DNA of 12,129 nt, taken from positions 1-12,129 of the forward strand of contig DASQLD010000579.1 in NCBI GenBank assembly GCA_035630195.1. The letters are read 5' to 3'. Below the pieces are notes generated by a model, which was not told where the DNA came from, made no database searches, and was given only the letters and a program-made list of their open reading frames with translations. The stretch is from DASQDN01 sp035630195. Its GTDB lineage: Bacteria > Acidobacteriota > Terriglobia > Bryobacterales > Bryobacteraceae. Shown here piece after piece: positions 1 to 6,684 of this stretch (the first letter of the stretch is position 1; every line of letters starts with the position of its first letter). The position numbers were made by a program, and so were the translations under genes.

Positions 1-939
1 AAGCCAAAGGCTGGCACTGCGGGCGGGTACGATTTTTCTTCAACAGCAGGTAGCAAAGCTTTTGTTTGAAGCGGTAGATGAGTTTGAAAGCGGGGAACTG
101 GGCCAGGTACGCAGAGAGCCTCGCCTGCTGCTCTGCGGTAAGGTTATGCCGGTGTCGGCGCATCAACGAAAGCAATCCGCGATGTTTGGAAGCGACCGGA
201 TCGAGTTCGCGCCAGCAAGCCAGGAAGTGATGGTTGATGAGACGAATGACATGGAAGCGATCGGCCACGATCAGGGCATTTGGAAAATGCTTCCGGACGA
301 TGGAACGGTATACCGAAGCCAAGTCCATGCAGACCACGCGGACCTGCGATTTGCCTTCCAGTTGTTGGAGATAAGTGTTCAACGCTAACTCCGACCGGCC
401 GAGAACGACATCGTAGATCTTGTGATTCTTTAGATCGCAAAAGGTGGTTGCATAGCCTTTGCGGCGGGTGAAGAAATGCTCGTCAATGCCGAGAACCAGC
501 CGACAGCGCGGCGGATGCCACTCGGCGAACTATCTTCCGAGGCCGTGCTGGAAATAGCGCTCCACAGTAGCCGCTCCGATGCCCTTTCTCCGGCCCAGCC
601 GGCTGCAGGTAATGCCATCCAGATGCAATTCATAGATGGCCTGCTGAAAAGCTCGCCCGCCGGCAAGGCAAGATGCCAGGCAGCCGATCCCGGTACTGCC
701 GCCCGCATCTCTGGCACAGCCACTTGCGAACTGCAATGTCCAGGAACACGGCTCGTGTGCCCCAGTCTTCATGCCGAACGGTTCTGCGGCACCACCCCTT
801 GCTGCGTCGCTCGGTCGCGCCACAATGCGGACATACCGTCGCCTCCGTATACCGCAACCCGATCCGCACCCCTTTTACGAATCTTTTCTTTCCCGGTAAT
901 CTGAAATCCGGGCAGGCCTAACAGGACTTCTGCTTCGGT
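1..939 (-). pseudogene. ISL3-family DDE transposase, broken by two frameshifts and a stop
   Basis: A transposase would cut and paste the element through a zinc-binding N-terminus and a DDE catalytic domain. Reading the minus strand across three frames recovers it. An N-terminus with LLGLPGFQITGKE (frame of 924) shifts near 887 into a stretch with two CxxC pairs, CPHCGA and CQRCGR, followed by RLPGILP. A second shift near 657 leads to a helix-turn-helix-like stretch ending YFQHGLGR, and a TAG follows at 530-532. The same frame then continues as LGIDEHFFTRRKGYATTF, with the first catalytic Asp, and later VADRFHVIRLIN with the second. The expected third acidic residue lies beyond the window. The start codon is unclear; an in-frame TGA at 940-942 sets the upstream limit. 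It cannot make an active protein. Confidence 0.85.
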
Positions 940-990
940 TCAAACGTTATCTCCCAAGATTGTTTTACCAACCCGGGATCACCGCCTGCC

Positions 991-1010
991 CCCTTTGTTG
1001 ATCAAGAGCC
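991..1010 (-). repeat. Candidate terminal inverted repeat of the ISL3 element
   Basis: On the minus strand the sequence begins GGCTCTTGATC, which resembles the GGCTCTT or GGGTCTT starts of ISL3-family ends. It lies about 60 bases upstream of the first recognisable transposase codons, a normal distance. The partner repeat is outside the window, so the call rests on resemblance only. Confidence 0.4.
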
Positions 1011-1167
1011 CGACAATCGGGGCAGACCCCGCAATCCCTTGTCCGGTTGAGGTTGTTGTTGTGGTTTGAGGTCATTCTAGCTTACTTCCCTGGTTGTCAT
1101 CGACATAGCATTCTAGCCTTCGATGTCTGGATTAGTACTGATCCGGCTGCTTAAAGGTCTGGATAAG
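1011..1167. other. Intergenic stretch between IS end and secreted-protein remnant
   Basis: No gene was found here. The stretch has a low-complexity run rich in TTG around 1050-1070, a CATTCTAGC motif that occurs twice (about 1072 and 1109), and two of the three GTCTGGATWA copies described separately. No terminator hairpin with a T-tract is evident for the minus-strand gene that ends at 1168. Confidence 0.5.
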
Positions 1168-1186
1168 CTAAGGCGTCTGGATAACG
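1125..1186. repeat. Three short direct copies of GTCTGGATWA
   Basis: GTCTGGATTA at 1125-1134, GTCTGGATAA at 1157-1166 and GTCTGGATAA at 1175-1184 run in the same direction, with starts 32 and 18 bases apart. The third copy covers the last codons of the degenerate secreted-protein gene. On the minus strand each reads TWATCCAGAC. No function is known to me. They could be a small expansion of the gene's 3' end, since two copies encode IleGlnThr in the same frame on either side of the stop. Confidence 0.5.
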
Positions 1187-2922
1187 TAAGATACGATCAT
1201 CCATGAGCCGTTTACCTTACTCCACACGACCCAAAGTGTTCCCGGCTCAACTGAACCCGTACTCGGGATGAGTCCGGAGGCATAGTACTTGCCGTATCCT
1301 GTTGCCCGATCGCCGGCGAAATCGGGATCTCCATCCGGCTTGCGACGCTCGCAGTTGGCAGCATCGCCCATAGACTCGGGAAGCGATACGACGACGAACG
1401 AGTCGTCATCATCGTGGTTCACAAGTTTCAAGCTGCGATGATGGGGCTTAGGGGCGGTGATCGCGCTGTTGAGGTCTTTTACCGACCCCGCCGTGGTCGC
1501 GATCGTCGTCATCCCCCTTTTTAACAATCGGCGAGTTGGTCAAGTGATGAAGGAGTCGGCACGTTGTCAGCGCCATAATGGCCAGCGCATGCGATGGAGG
1601 CGGGAGCGGCATACTCGAGTGCTTTATCGATATTCTTCTTAACTAACCACTGATTGAGAAAGTTCGAGGCTGCTTTGATCATTTCTTTATCGCCCTCTAC
1701 ATAGTCAGGCGACTCTGCGGGCAAGGCGAGTGTGCCGACCTGGGGCGCGCGGCTCCGCTCGATTTCGGGATCAACTTCGTAGGAAATCAGCCGCCAGTAG
1801 TCGTTCTCCTTGCGCCAAAGAAAGCTTCCGCTAAGTCTTCTCTTACGTCGTACAGGACGAATTGAGACTGGTGCGGGTGTTCCATCAACTTCAGTCGATC
1901 GCTGCTGAGCGGGACGCCCACAGTTACCTCGCTTAGCGAGGATGCTTTACCGATGCGCTTGTTCACCGCGATCATACCTTGTAGCAGCGTGTACTTCGCC
2001 ATTCCTCGATCTATCCGCGCCTTTACGGCTTCCATGCAAGCAAATGCCTCATCTGAAAAATACGCAATAGATTCATTCGGTTTCTGCTGCACTAGCCAGC
2101 CATTCAAGAATTCGTAGATTGCGTCTGACGGTTTGTCGTTCTTGCGTCTCGGCTCAGAAGCGATAAGAGGGGACCCCTTTGCCGCTCTTGGCGACTCTGC
2201 AAAAGGCATTCCTAGTAGGTTTCGCCACCAGTTCTGCACGCCAGCCTATTGACTGTCGTGTTTGGCATCGTTGTCCCCTGCCCGGATATCGCAATTCGAT
2301 GCGGTGAGGTGCCCATTCATAAGCGCGACTGGAAACCTAGAAGAGCGATAATCCACATCGATATCGGCTCGTGTAGAATCCCGAGTGACGGAGAACTGGA
2401 TAGACGGCGTGCCGTCAGCGCTACGAAAAGATGTCGGAAAACCTTTGTGATAAACGGTATTGTCCGCACCGCGATTGAACTGTTTACTTTGACCGAGCAT
2501 CTCTACTGCCCCCTGCTTCAGTTGAACGTAGACCCTGAATTGCTTGTCGCCTCCAGCGCCTAGAACCTGTCCTGCGACAGTGTCGATCTTGTCCACTAAC
2601 TCCAAGGCCGACCGGCAATCGATTTGCCAGAATCGTTCGTCAGCTTAATCATCAAGAGCGCGTGGGTCACGGCGTGAAATGTTGTCTTTACAGATAAGGG
2701 CAGATTTTCATAGCCTTCTGCCGGCTTGACTGGTTTCTTCACAACTTCGCTGAACCGCTGGAACCAGTCGTCGATAAGACGCCTTTGCTCCGGGCGTAGG
2801 CTGGCATAGTTGCTTCCAAGATCACCAACACTTTGAGAGTCATTTTGTGCCAGGGACGGCTGAGCGACTATCGCACACCACCAAGTGAGACCGATCATCG
2901 TGATGTTCCGCTTCCAAATCAT
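1168..2922 (-). pseudogene. Degenerate gene for a long secreted protein with a duplicated C-terminal domain
   Basis: I recognise no named family. The ATG at 2920-2922 has an AAAGGGG ribosome site about 8 bases upstream and opens a signal peptide (MIWKRNITMIGLTWWCAIVA, cleavage probably after SLAQ). A soluble stretch follows with LRPEQRRLIDDWFQRFSEV and FHAVTHALLMIKL. The frame shifts near 2612 and resumes as ALELVDKIDTVAGQVLGAGG, then FRVYVQLK and DIDVDYRSSRFPVALMNGHL. A TAG at 2246-2248 precedes GVQNWWRNLLGMPF in the same frame. Another shift near 1830 leads to SFLWRKENDYWRLISYEVDP, and a last shift near 1530 leads to KDLNSAITAPKPHH and the end, YVIQTP. Joined up it would be about 580 residues, probably periplasmic or secreted. 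Two similar domains (about 1765-2125 and 1171-1676) share FLNxWLV, a following Ala-rich helix with Cys, and a closing W-K-x-x-x-x-W-x-[LI]-[IV]-S-Y motif. It is very unlikely to make the full protein. Confidence 0.75.
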
Positions 2923-3095
2923 CGCGGCACCCCTTTCCAAGCCAGCTGCGTACGGCGAAGCGTAGAGTATCTGAACGCACTTAGCCGGTATCAAGACGCA
3001 ACCGTTTTCTAAGGGTTCTAGGAGACTTTTCTACCTGTTGCGCATCCCACGTGCCAGCAGTTGCCACATAAACAAACTCGATAACCGGAGGTGTC
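2923..3095. promoter_or_regulatory. Divergent intergenic region between two exported-protein genes
   Basis: This stretch separates the start of the minus-strand secreted-protein remnant from the start of the plus-strand PA2779-like gene, so both promoters should lie here. CGCAAC at 2997-3002 and GTTGCG at 3037-3042 form a 6-bp inverted repeat with a 34-base gap; this may be chance. A strong ribosome site, GGAGGTG at 3087-3093, serves the plus-strand gene. I could not pick convincing -35 and -10 boxes for either direction. Confidence 0.45.
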
Positions 3096-3516
3096 ATGAA
3101 GGGCTTATTTCAGCAGCGGTTGTCCGCCACCATGGCGATGGTGGTGTTGACAGTCTTCTCGGCGCCGGAGGCATTCGCAGACAACCATATCGTGCCGGCC
3201 GAGATCCAGGGCAAGATATCGCAAGCCGCAAATGAACGAACTAAGAACATCGAGGATATCCAGCGGGTTCTCTCTTATCCCGCGGCGGCGGAGGCGTTGA
3301 AGAAATACAACGTGAATAGCGACCAGATGAAGACTGCTGTGGCAACCCTGAGTGACGCTGAGTTATCGCGACTTTCCGACGTCAGAGAAAGATGTGGAGG
3401 CAGGACTGATCGTCGGCATCCTAGCCCTCATCGGTTTGATAGTAGTGATAATCATCGTCGTCGCCATCGTTGCTGAAGCCAACTCTCCTGAGCCGGCCTT
3501 CTTCATGTCAGCGTGA
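3096..3516 (+). pseudogene. PA2779-like small exported protein, frameshifted before its membrane anchor
   Basis: The ATG follows GGAGGTG with short spacing and opens a signal peptide (hydrophobic MAMVVLTVFSAPEAFA, cleavage probably before DNHIV). A short helical domain follows, with ISQAANERTKNIEDIQRVL and LKKYNVNSDQMKTAVATLSD, ending DAELSRLSD. This order (ADNHIV-like start, helical region, DxELxRLS motif, one C-terminal transmembrane helix) matches the PA2779 family of unknown function. After LSRLSD, near 3380-3395, the frame is lost by one base. The original frame runs into a basic tail ending at 3476. The other frame carries the expected anchor, EKDVEAGLIVGILALIGLIV, and ends in TGA at 3514-3516. 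The unrepaired product would be exported but not anchored. The 3' end overlaps the convergent TPR-barrel gene by 9 bases. Confidence 0.75.
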
Positions 3517-5115
3517 CACGGTCGTGTACAGCACATTCGCGCCGTCGCGTATATCGCGTCCGTAAACGATCGAGAAGCGAAATCCGCCGAGTGTTGTCAG
3601 GGACGCCTGTGCCCCCGTGTCGTAGAGCCAGCCCCGCGAACCCAACGTAGCTTCGCCGCCAATATTTCCCGTGTCGAGGAACGGTCCCGCATCGACACGG
3701 AGGAAGGGCATCTGAAAAACCTGCCGCGCTAAGTCAAGCTGCATGAGCACAAATCGACTCCCCATTGGAGCGGAGCCCTTCCGGCCGTTCCGAGTGCCGA
3801 CGTGCCCACGCAACCACAAATCATTGTCACGCTCCATCGCGGTCATATAAAGCTCATCAATCGGCAGATCCCCTGAGAGCGCACCGGCTCGAAGCCGGGC
3901 GCCTACCTGATAAAGATCGCCAGAATGCTGAGGAAGCCAGCGCATTGTAGTATCGAGTTCGGCGCCGACAAGACGAGTCGATTGACCGGAGTACACTCGA
4001 CCGACACGCAACGTCCCGGAAGAATCCAGCTGGATACGGTGTTCAGGGTACCGCCAGCGTGGGAGATCAAGACGGTTGCGAATTTCCCACATTGTGGTAT
4101 TGGAGGGTGTCCTATTCGAGCAATCACTTTGGAATACGTGACGTGATAGATGAATACTCGGAGTCCACTGCCGATCGCCGCCAACCTCGAACTGCATACT
4201 GGCGCCCGCCGACGCGCTTCTCACGCGAAGGATAGGCAGAGCAAGCGAAGGGCGGTTCAACTCCCAATTCTCATCGCGAAGGTCTGTCCAAATAGTGTAT
4301 GTTCCATGGAGAAGCGGAGCCCGATATTTGACGGCGATACGCTGCTTCTCCGGATCCCAGCGCCAGAGCGAGGTAATAGCTAGAGCTCTCCTGTACATAT
4401 TGAGCCAATCGAGGTTGATGTGTTTGTAAGGCAAACCTCGTGCGAAAGGCAGTAGGCTGCCAGCAACACCCGATAACGGTTGCGCAAGAACCGGTGAACG
4501 AATGAGCAAGCCGTATTCGTTCTTGGCTACCGGCGTCAGCTCGAACTTCGGCGAGCCGAAGATGAGCAGTCTTTCGAAGTTCCGTTCCGTCAGCGCTAAT
4601 CGCTTCCCGGTTAATAATTGGCCAGTTGAGACTGCGGAGAGTCGCTGTGACAGCTCGGACCGGAGAGGCAGCTCGGGCGAGAACACAACATTGCCGATCA
4701 CCGGACGACGGACCCGATTCAGATATTTCAAGGCTGCGTATAGATTTCCGTCAAGGAAGTATAAACTGCCGAGAAATTCGTTCGCATAGGCGCTGGACCG
4801 ATCTATCTTTAGCCCCCGGTGTAGATAAGACTTCGCGCGCTCCGGCTGCTTTCTACGCCAGGAAATACCTGCCAGTTCTACAAAGAAACGGGCATCGCCG
4901 GGGAAAGAAGCTTCACCGTCGGTGAGCAGACGCTCGGCCTGATCGAGACTTCCTGAAGCTGCCAGAGAAACCGCTCGGCTGAGCAACTCATCGGCAGACG
5001 TGTCTGGCGCCCCAGCGCAGACGCTTGGTCTCGCCCATAAGAGCAGAAAGAGGACGATTCTCAGCGAGCATCCCGCGGAACGGCCAGTAGAGCCCAATTC
5101 CCGGTCACATCCCAT
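3508..5115 (-). CDS. TPR-repeat protein with predicted C-terminal outer-membrane beta-barrel
   Basis: An intact frame of 535 residues. A hydrophobic export signal (about residues 18-35, LRIVLFLLLWARPSVCAGAP) is followed by three TPR-like helix pairs (about 41-140, with ELLSRAVSLAASGSLDQAER and YANEFLGSLYFLDGNLYAAL). The rest has alternating polar and aromatic strand-like segments. It ends FLRVDAGPFLDTGNIGG, GGFRFSIVYGRDIRDG and LYTTVSR, resembling the last strands of Omp85/surface-antigen barrels. TPRs usually bind proteins, so an outer-membrane scaffold or porin-like role is inferred; no enzymatic motif was seen. The ATG at 5113-5115 overlaps the peptidase gene by 55 bases, and no better in-frame start lies before the signal sequence, so translation is probably coupled. 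It is the only member of this three-gene set without a lesion. A different barrel family is possible. Confidence 0.7.
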   Translation of the reverse strand: MGCDRELGSTGRSAGCSLRIVLFLLLWARPSVCAGAPDTSADELLSRAVSLAASGSLDQAERLLTDGEASFPGDARFFVELAGISWRRKQPERAKSYLHRGLKIDRSSAYANEFLGSLYFLDGNLYAALKYLNRVRRPVIGNVVFSPELPLRSELSQRLSAVSTGQLLTGKRLALTERNFERLLIFGSPKFELTPVAKNEYGLLIRSPVLAQPLSGVAGSLLPFARGLPYKHINLDWLNMYRRALAITSLWRWDPEKQRIAVKYRAPLLHGTYTIWTDLRDENWELNRPSLALPILRVRSASAGASMQFEVGGDRQWTPSIHLSRHVFQSDCSNRTPSNTTMWEIRNRLDLPRWRYPEHRIQLDSSGTLRVGRVYSGQSTRLVGAELDTTMRWLPQHSGDLYQVGARLRAGALSGDLPIDELYMTAMERDNDLWLRGHVGTRNGRKGSAPMGSRFVLMQLDLARQVFQMPFLRVDAGPFLDTGNIGGEATLGSRGWLYDTGAQASLTTLGGFRFSIVYGRDIRDGANVLYTTVSR

Positions 5116-5587
5116 GCGCTCGTGAATCGATCGATTGGTTCACGGGTAAGTTTCCCCCGAGCGGAATCGTGCAGCCAGACTGACGCTTCTTCAATACCTA
5201 CCACGACAGCGTAATGCAGCGGCGCTTTAGGTCCCGACAAGCCAAGGCACACAATAATCGGACGCCCCCTGTCGAAGTGCTGGCGTAGATCCTTCAATTG
5301 ACCATCGAAGATGTACACGGCAAAACCACGTGCAGATAGATAGTCACTCAATGCCCGGCCGCGGATCCCTTTTCTGGTCGACGGTAGCAGTTCGTCTATG
5401 CGGTCTGTTTCATCGGCGGCGGACTTCAATACTGGATAGTGGCGAGCCCAGTACTGCACAACCATGGCAACGGATGCTGCGCCACAGCCGGCTTGACTTG
5501 CTGGACATATGGCACATCGAGCCAGGATGTCGAGCCGGAAGCGCCAGTAGCGCATGCGCAGAGCAACAGAAAACGAAGACGGTTCAC
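5061..5587 (-). pseudogene. C39-like (PA2778-type) cysteine peptidase, frameshifted
   Basis: The gene starts at a GTG (5585-5587) overlapping the mrpG stop as GTGA. It opens with a signal sequence, VNRLRFLLLCACATG, and the typical strand WLDVPYVQQVK. One base then seems to be missing near 5492. The adjacent frame continues with AGCGAASVAMVVQYW, carrying the catalytic Cys, then PLHYAVVVGIE with the catalytic His and SVWLHDSARGK with the likely third Asp, ending VPRDAR. Repaired length is about 175 residues, suiting a papain-like C39 domain alone. PA2778-type proteins usually fuse this peptidase to TPRs; here the TPRs are in the next gene. The role would be periplasmic processing of an unknown substrate. 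As written, translation from the GTG loses the active site. A longer open frame to 5684 keeps the catalytic part but lacks the signal sequence and runs back into mrpG. Confidence 0.75.
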
Positions 5588-5931
5588 GGGGTATGTGCCT
5601 CCGTGCGACCGCTGTCGCCGCGCCATTCATCCACGATCGTACCTTTCCAAAGCTGTACGTTGGTGCGATAGGCGGCCCTTGCAATCACGTGTGTCGAGAC
5701 CGGCGAGGTTAACATCACGAACGCTCCGATACTGATCGCGCGGATGAAGGAAGACAGATCCGACAGTTGAAAGGCTGTCGCAGCCAAAAGGCAACCCAAT
5801 CCCAATGTAGTGGCTTTCGTTGCAGCTTGCATTCGCGTGAAAAGATCCGGCATCCGCAATACTCCGATGGAAGCCAGCAGGACAAGTGTGGAACCAGCAA
5901 GAGCTAATAAGCCAATTAGCCACTGAATCAT
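5584..5931 (-). CDS. mrpG: Mrp cation/proton antiporter subunit G
   Basis: Small inner-membrane subunit (115 residues) of the multisubunit Na+/H+ antiporter. Three hydrophobic helices are visible: WLIGLLALAGSTLVLLASIG, then TTLGLGCLLAATAF, then ISIGAFVMLTSPVSTHVIAR. The family motif GVLRMPDLFTRMQAATKATT lies between the first two, and the TSPVSTHVIARAAY ending is typical of MrpG/MnhG/PhaG. Its role is structural or in complex assembly rather than a known proton pathway. The ATG overlaps the mrpF stop (ATGA), and its own TGA overlaps the GTG of the peptidase gene. Length is normal and I see no lesion. Confidence 0.95.
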   Translation of the reverse strand: MIQWLIGLLALAGSTLVLLASIGVLRMPDLFTRMQAATKATTLGLGCLLAATAFQLSDLSSFIRAISIGAFVMLTSPVSTHVIARAAYRTNVQLWKGTIVDEWRGDSGRTEAHTP

Positions 5932-6197
5932 TTCGAGTTCTCCGTTTCTGCATATCGGGCATATGCGATCACGGCGAGAAATCCGAGGAGTGCGATGACC
6001 ACTGCGGCGTCCAGAAAGGTGCGCTCGCCTGTCAAGGCAGCGCCCAAGACGATCAGTGCGACCGAGCAGATTCCCACAAGATCCACAGCAATCACGCGAT
6101 CCGGAAGGGACGGTCCCTTTGCTACCCGGACGAAAGCAATCAATAAAGCCACCGACAGTATCACCATCGATACATCCAAGAGGAACTCAGGCTGCAT
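5928..6197 (-). CDS. mrpF: Mrp cation/proton antiporter subunit F
   Basis: An 89-residue membrane subunit of the Mrp complex. It has three helices and the family signature RVAKGPSLPDRVIAVDLVG, where the conserved Asp-Arg pair sits at the start of the second helix; TFLDAAVVIALLGFLAVIAY follows. I chose the ATG at 6195-6197 over the longer open frame because GGAGG lies 5 bases upstream and the protein then begins MQPEFLLDVSMVILSVALL, as in the family. The start overlaps the 3' end of mrpE by 11 bases, and the TGA stop overlaps the mrpG start, so the genes are probably translationally coupled. Confidence 0.95.
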   Translation of the reverse strand: MQPEFLLDVSMVILSVALLIAFVRVAKGPSLPDRVIAVDLVGICSVALIVLGAALTGERTFLDAAVVIALLGFLAVIAYARYAETENSK

Positions 6198-6684
6198 TGA
6201 TGCCTCCTTGCACCGTGGATCGCAAATCGAGGATCCGCCGTTCAAACCCTTCTTTGATTTCGCGGCGGGCTTCGTCAGGAGTGTTCATGTCCAATACATG
6301 TACGAACATTGCGCGACGATCGTCGGACACATCAAGCGCCACACTTCCGGGCGTAATGTTGATCATTGCCGCCAACAACATTATTTCCTCGTCCGTGCTT
6401 ACTTCAAGGGGCAGCCTGATGACACCCGGACGCATTCGCGGCTGAAGGCTGATCACGTCTCTGGCAACACGCAAGTTTGCCACTACGATTTGCCAGATCA
6501 AATATCCAAGCAGCGAGATGACGCGCTCTATTCGACCAACCTCTGCGCTCGGCAGAACGCCGCCTTTTGCGAGCGCTATGAGTACGATTCGGCCCAGCAC
6601 AGCTCCCGTAATAAGACTCGCTAGCGTGAACTGGCCATTGAGCGCAGCCCATGCCAGTGCCAGCAGGAGGTTTCCTAGAATCAC
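6187..6684 (-). CDS. mrpE: Mrp cation/proton antiporter subunit E
   Basis: A 165-residue subunit in the MNHE/PhaE family. Hydrophobic N-terminal helices (VILGNLLLALAWAALNGQF and LASLITGAVLGRIVLIAL) precede a cytoplasmic domain with the family pattern IWQIVVANLRVARDVI, RMRPGVIRLPLEV, and LLAAMINITPGSVALDV. The open frame extends upstream to 6816, but that part only shadows mrpD. I place the start at the GTG at 6682-6684 because GGAGG lies about 9 bases upstream and the GTGA overlaps the mrpD stop. The subunit is thought to stabilise the complex. I see no lesion. Confidence 0.94.
   Translation of the reverse strand: MILGNLLLALAWAALNGQFTLASLITGAVLGRIVLIALAKGGVLPSAEVGRIERVISLLGYLIWQIVVANLRVARDVISLQPRMRPGVIRLPLEVSTDEEIMLLAAMINITPGSVALDVSDDRRAMFVHVLDMNTPDEARREIKEGFERRILDLRSTVQGGINAA
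6203..6207 (-). promoter_or_regulatory. Ribosome binding site of mrpF
   Basis: GGAGG on the minus strand, 5 bases before the ATG at 6197 and inside the 3' end of mrpE. It decides the start in favour of the 89-residue protein over the 105-residue open frame. Confidence 0.75.

Larger units (their letters stand above)
1..1010 (-). mobile_element. Partial, decayed ISL3-family insertion sequence
   Basis: This is the 5' part of an insertion sequence, read on the minus strand and cut by the left edge of the window. It carries a recognisable but broken ISL3-type transposase. A candidate outer end lies at 991-1010, where the minus strand reads GGCTCTTGATCAACAAAGGG; the GGCTCTT start resembles ISL3-family terminal inverted repeats. 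The opposite end is outside the window, so neither the inverted-repeat match nor the usual 8-bp target duplication can be tested. The element inserted next to, or helped erode, the degenerate gene beside it. Confidence 0.6.

Noticed and set aside
476..904. Plus-strand open frame of 142 codons over the transposase
   Set aside because: The minus strand here carries clear ISL3 transposase motifs; the plus-strand translation has no recognisable content.
530..2248. TAG read as an amino acid (amber recoding), as in-frame TAGs interrupt two genes and all intact genes end in TGA
   Set aside because: Frameshifts accompany the TAGs in the same genes. From memory of related proteins, the two positions would normally be Lys in the transposase and probably Trp in the secreted protein, so one reassigned residue does not fit. 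TGA use in mrp is explained by ATGA/GTGA overlaps.
3380..5500. Programmed ribosomal frameshifting in the PA2779-like and C39 genes
   Set aside because: No X-XXY-YYZ slippery heptamer, run of A or T, or obvious following hairpin was seen at either junction.
5995..6624. Plus-strand open frame of 209 codons opposite mrpE/mrpF
   Set aside because: It is antisense to two recognised mrp genes, and its translation is low-complexity with no recognisable motif. It is a shadow of the minus-strand coding pattern.
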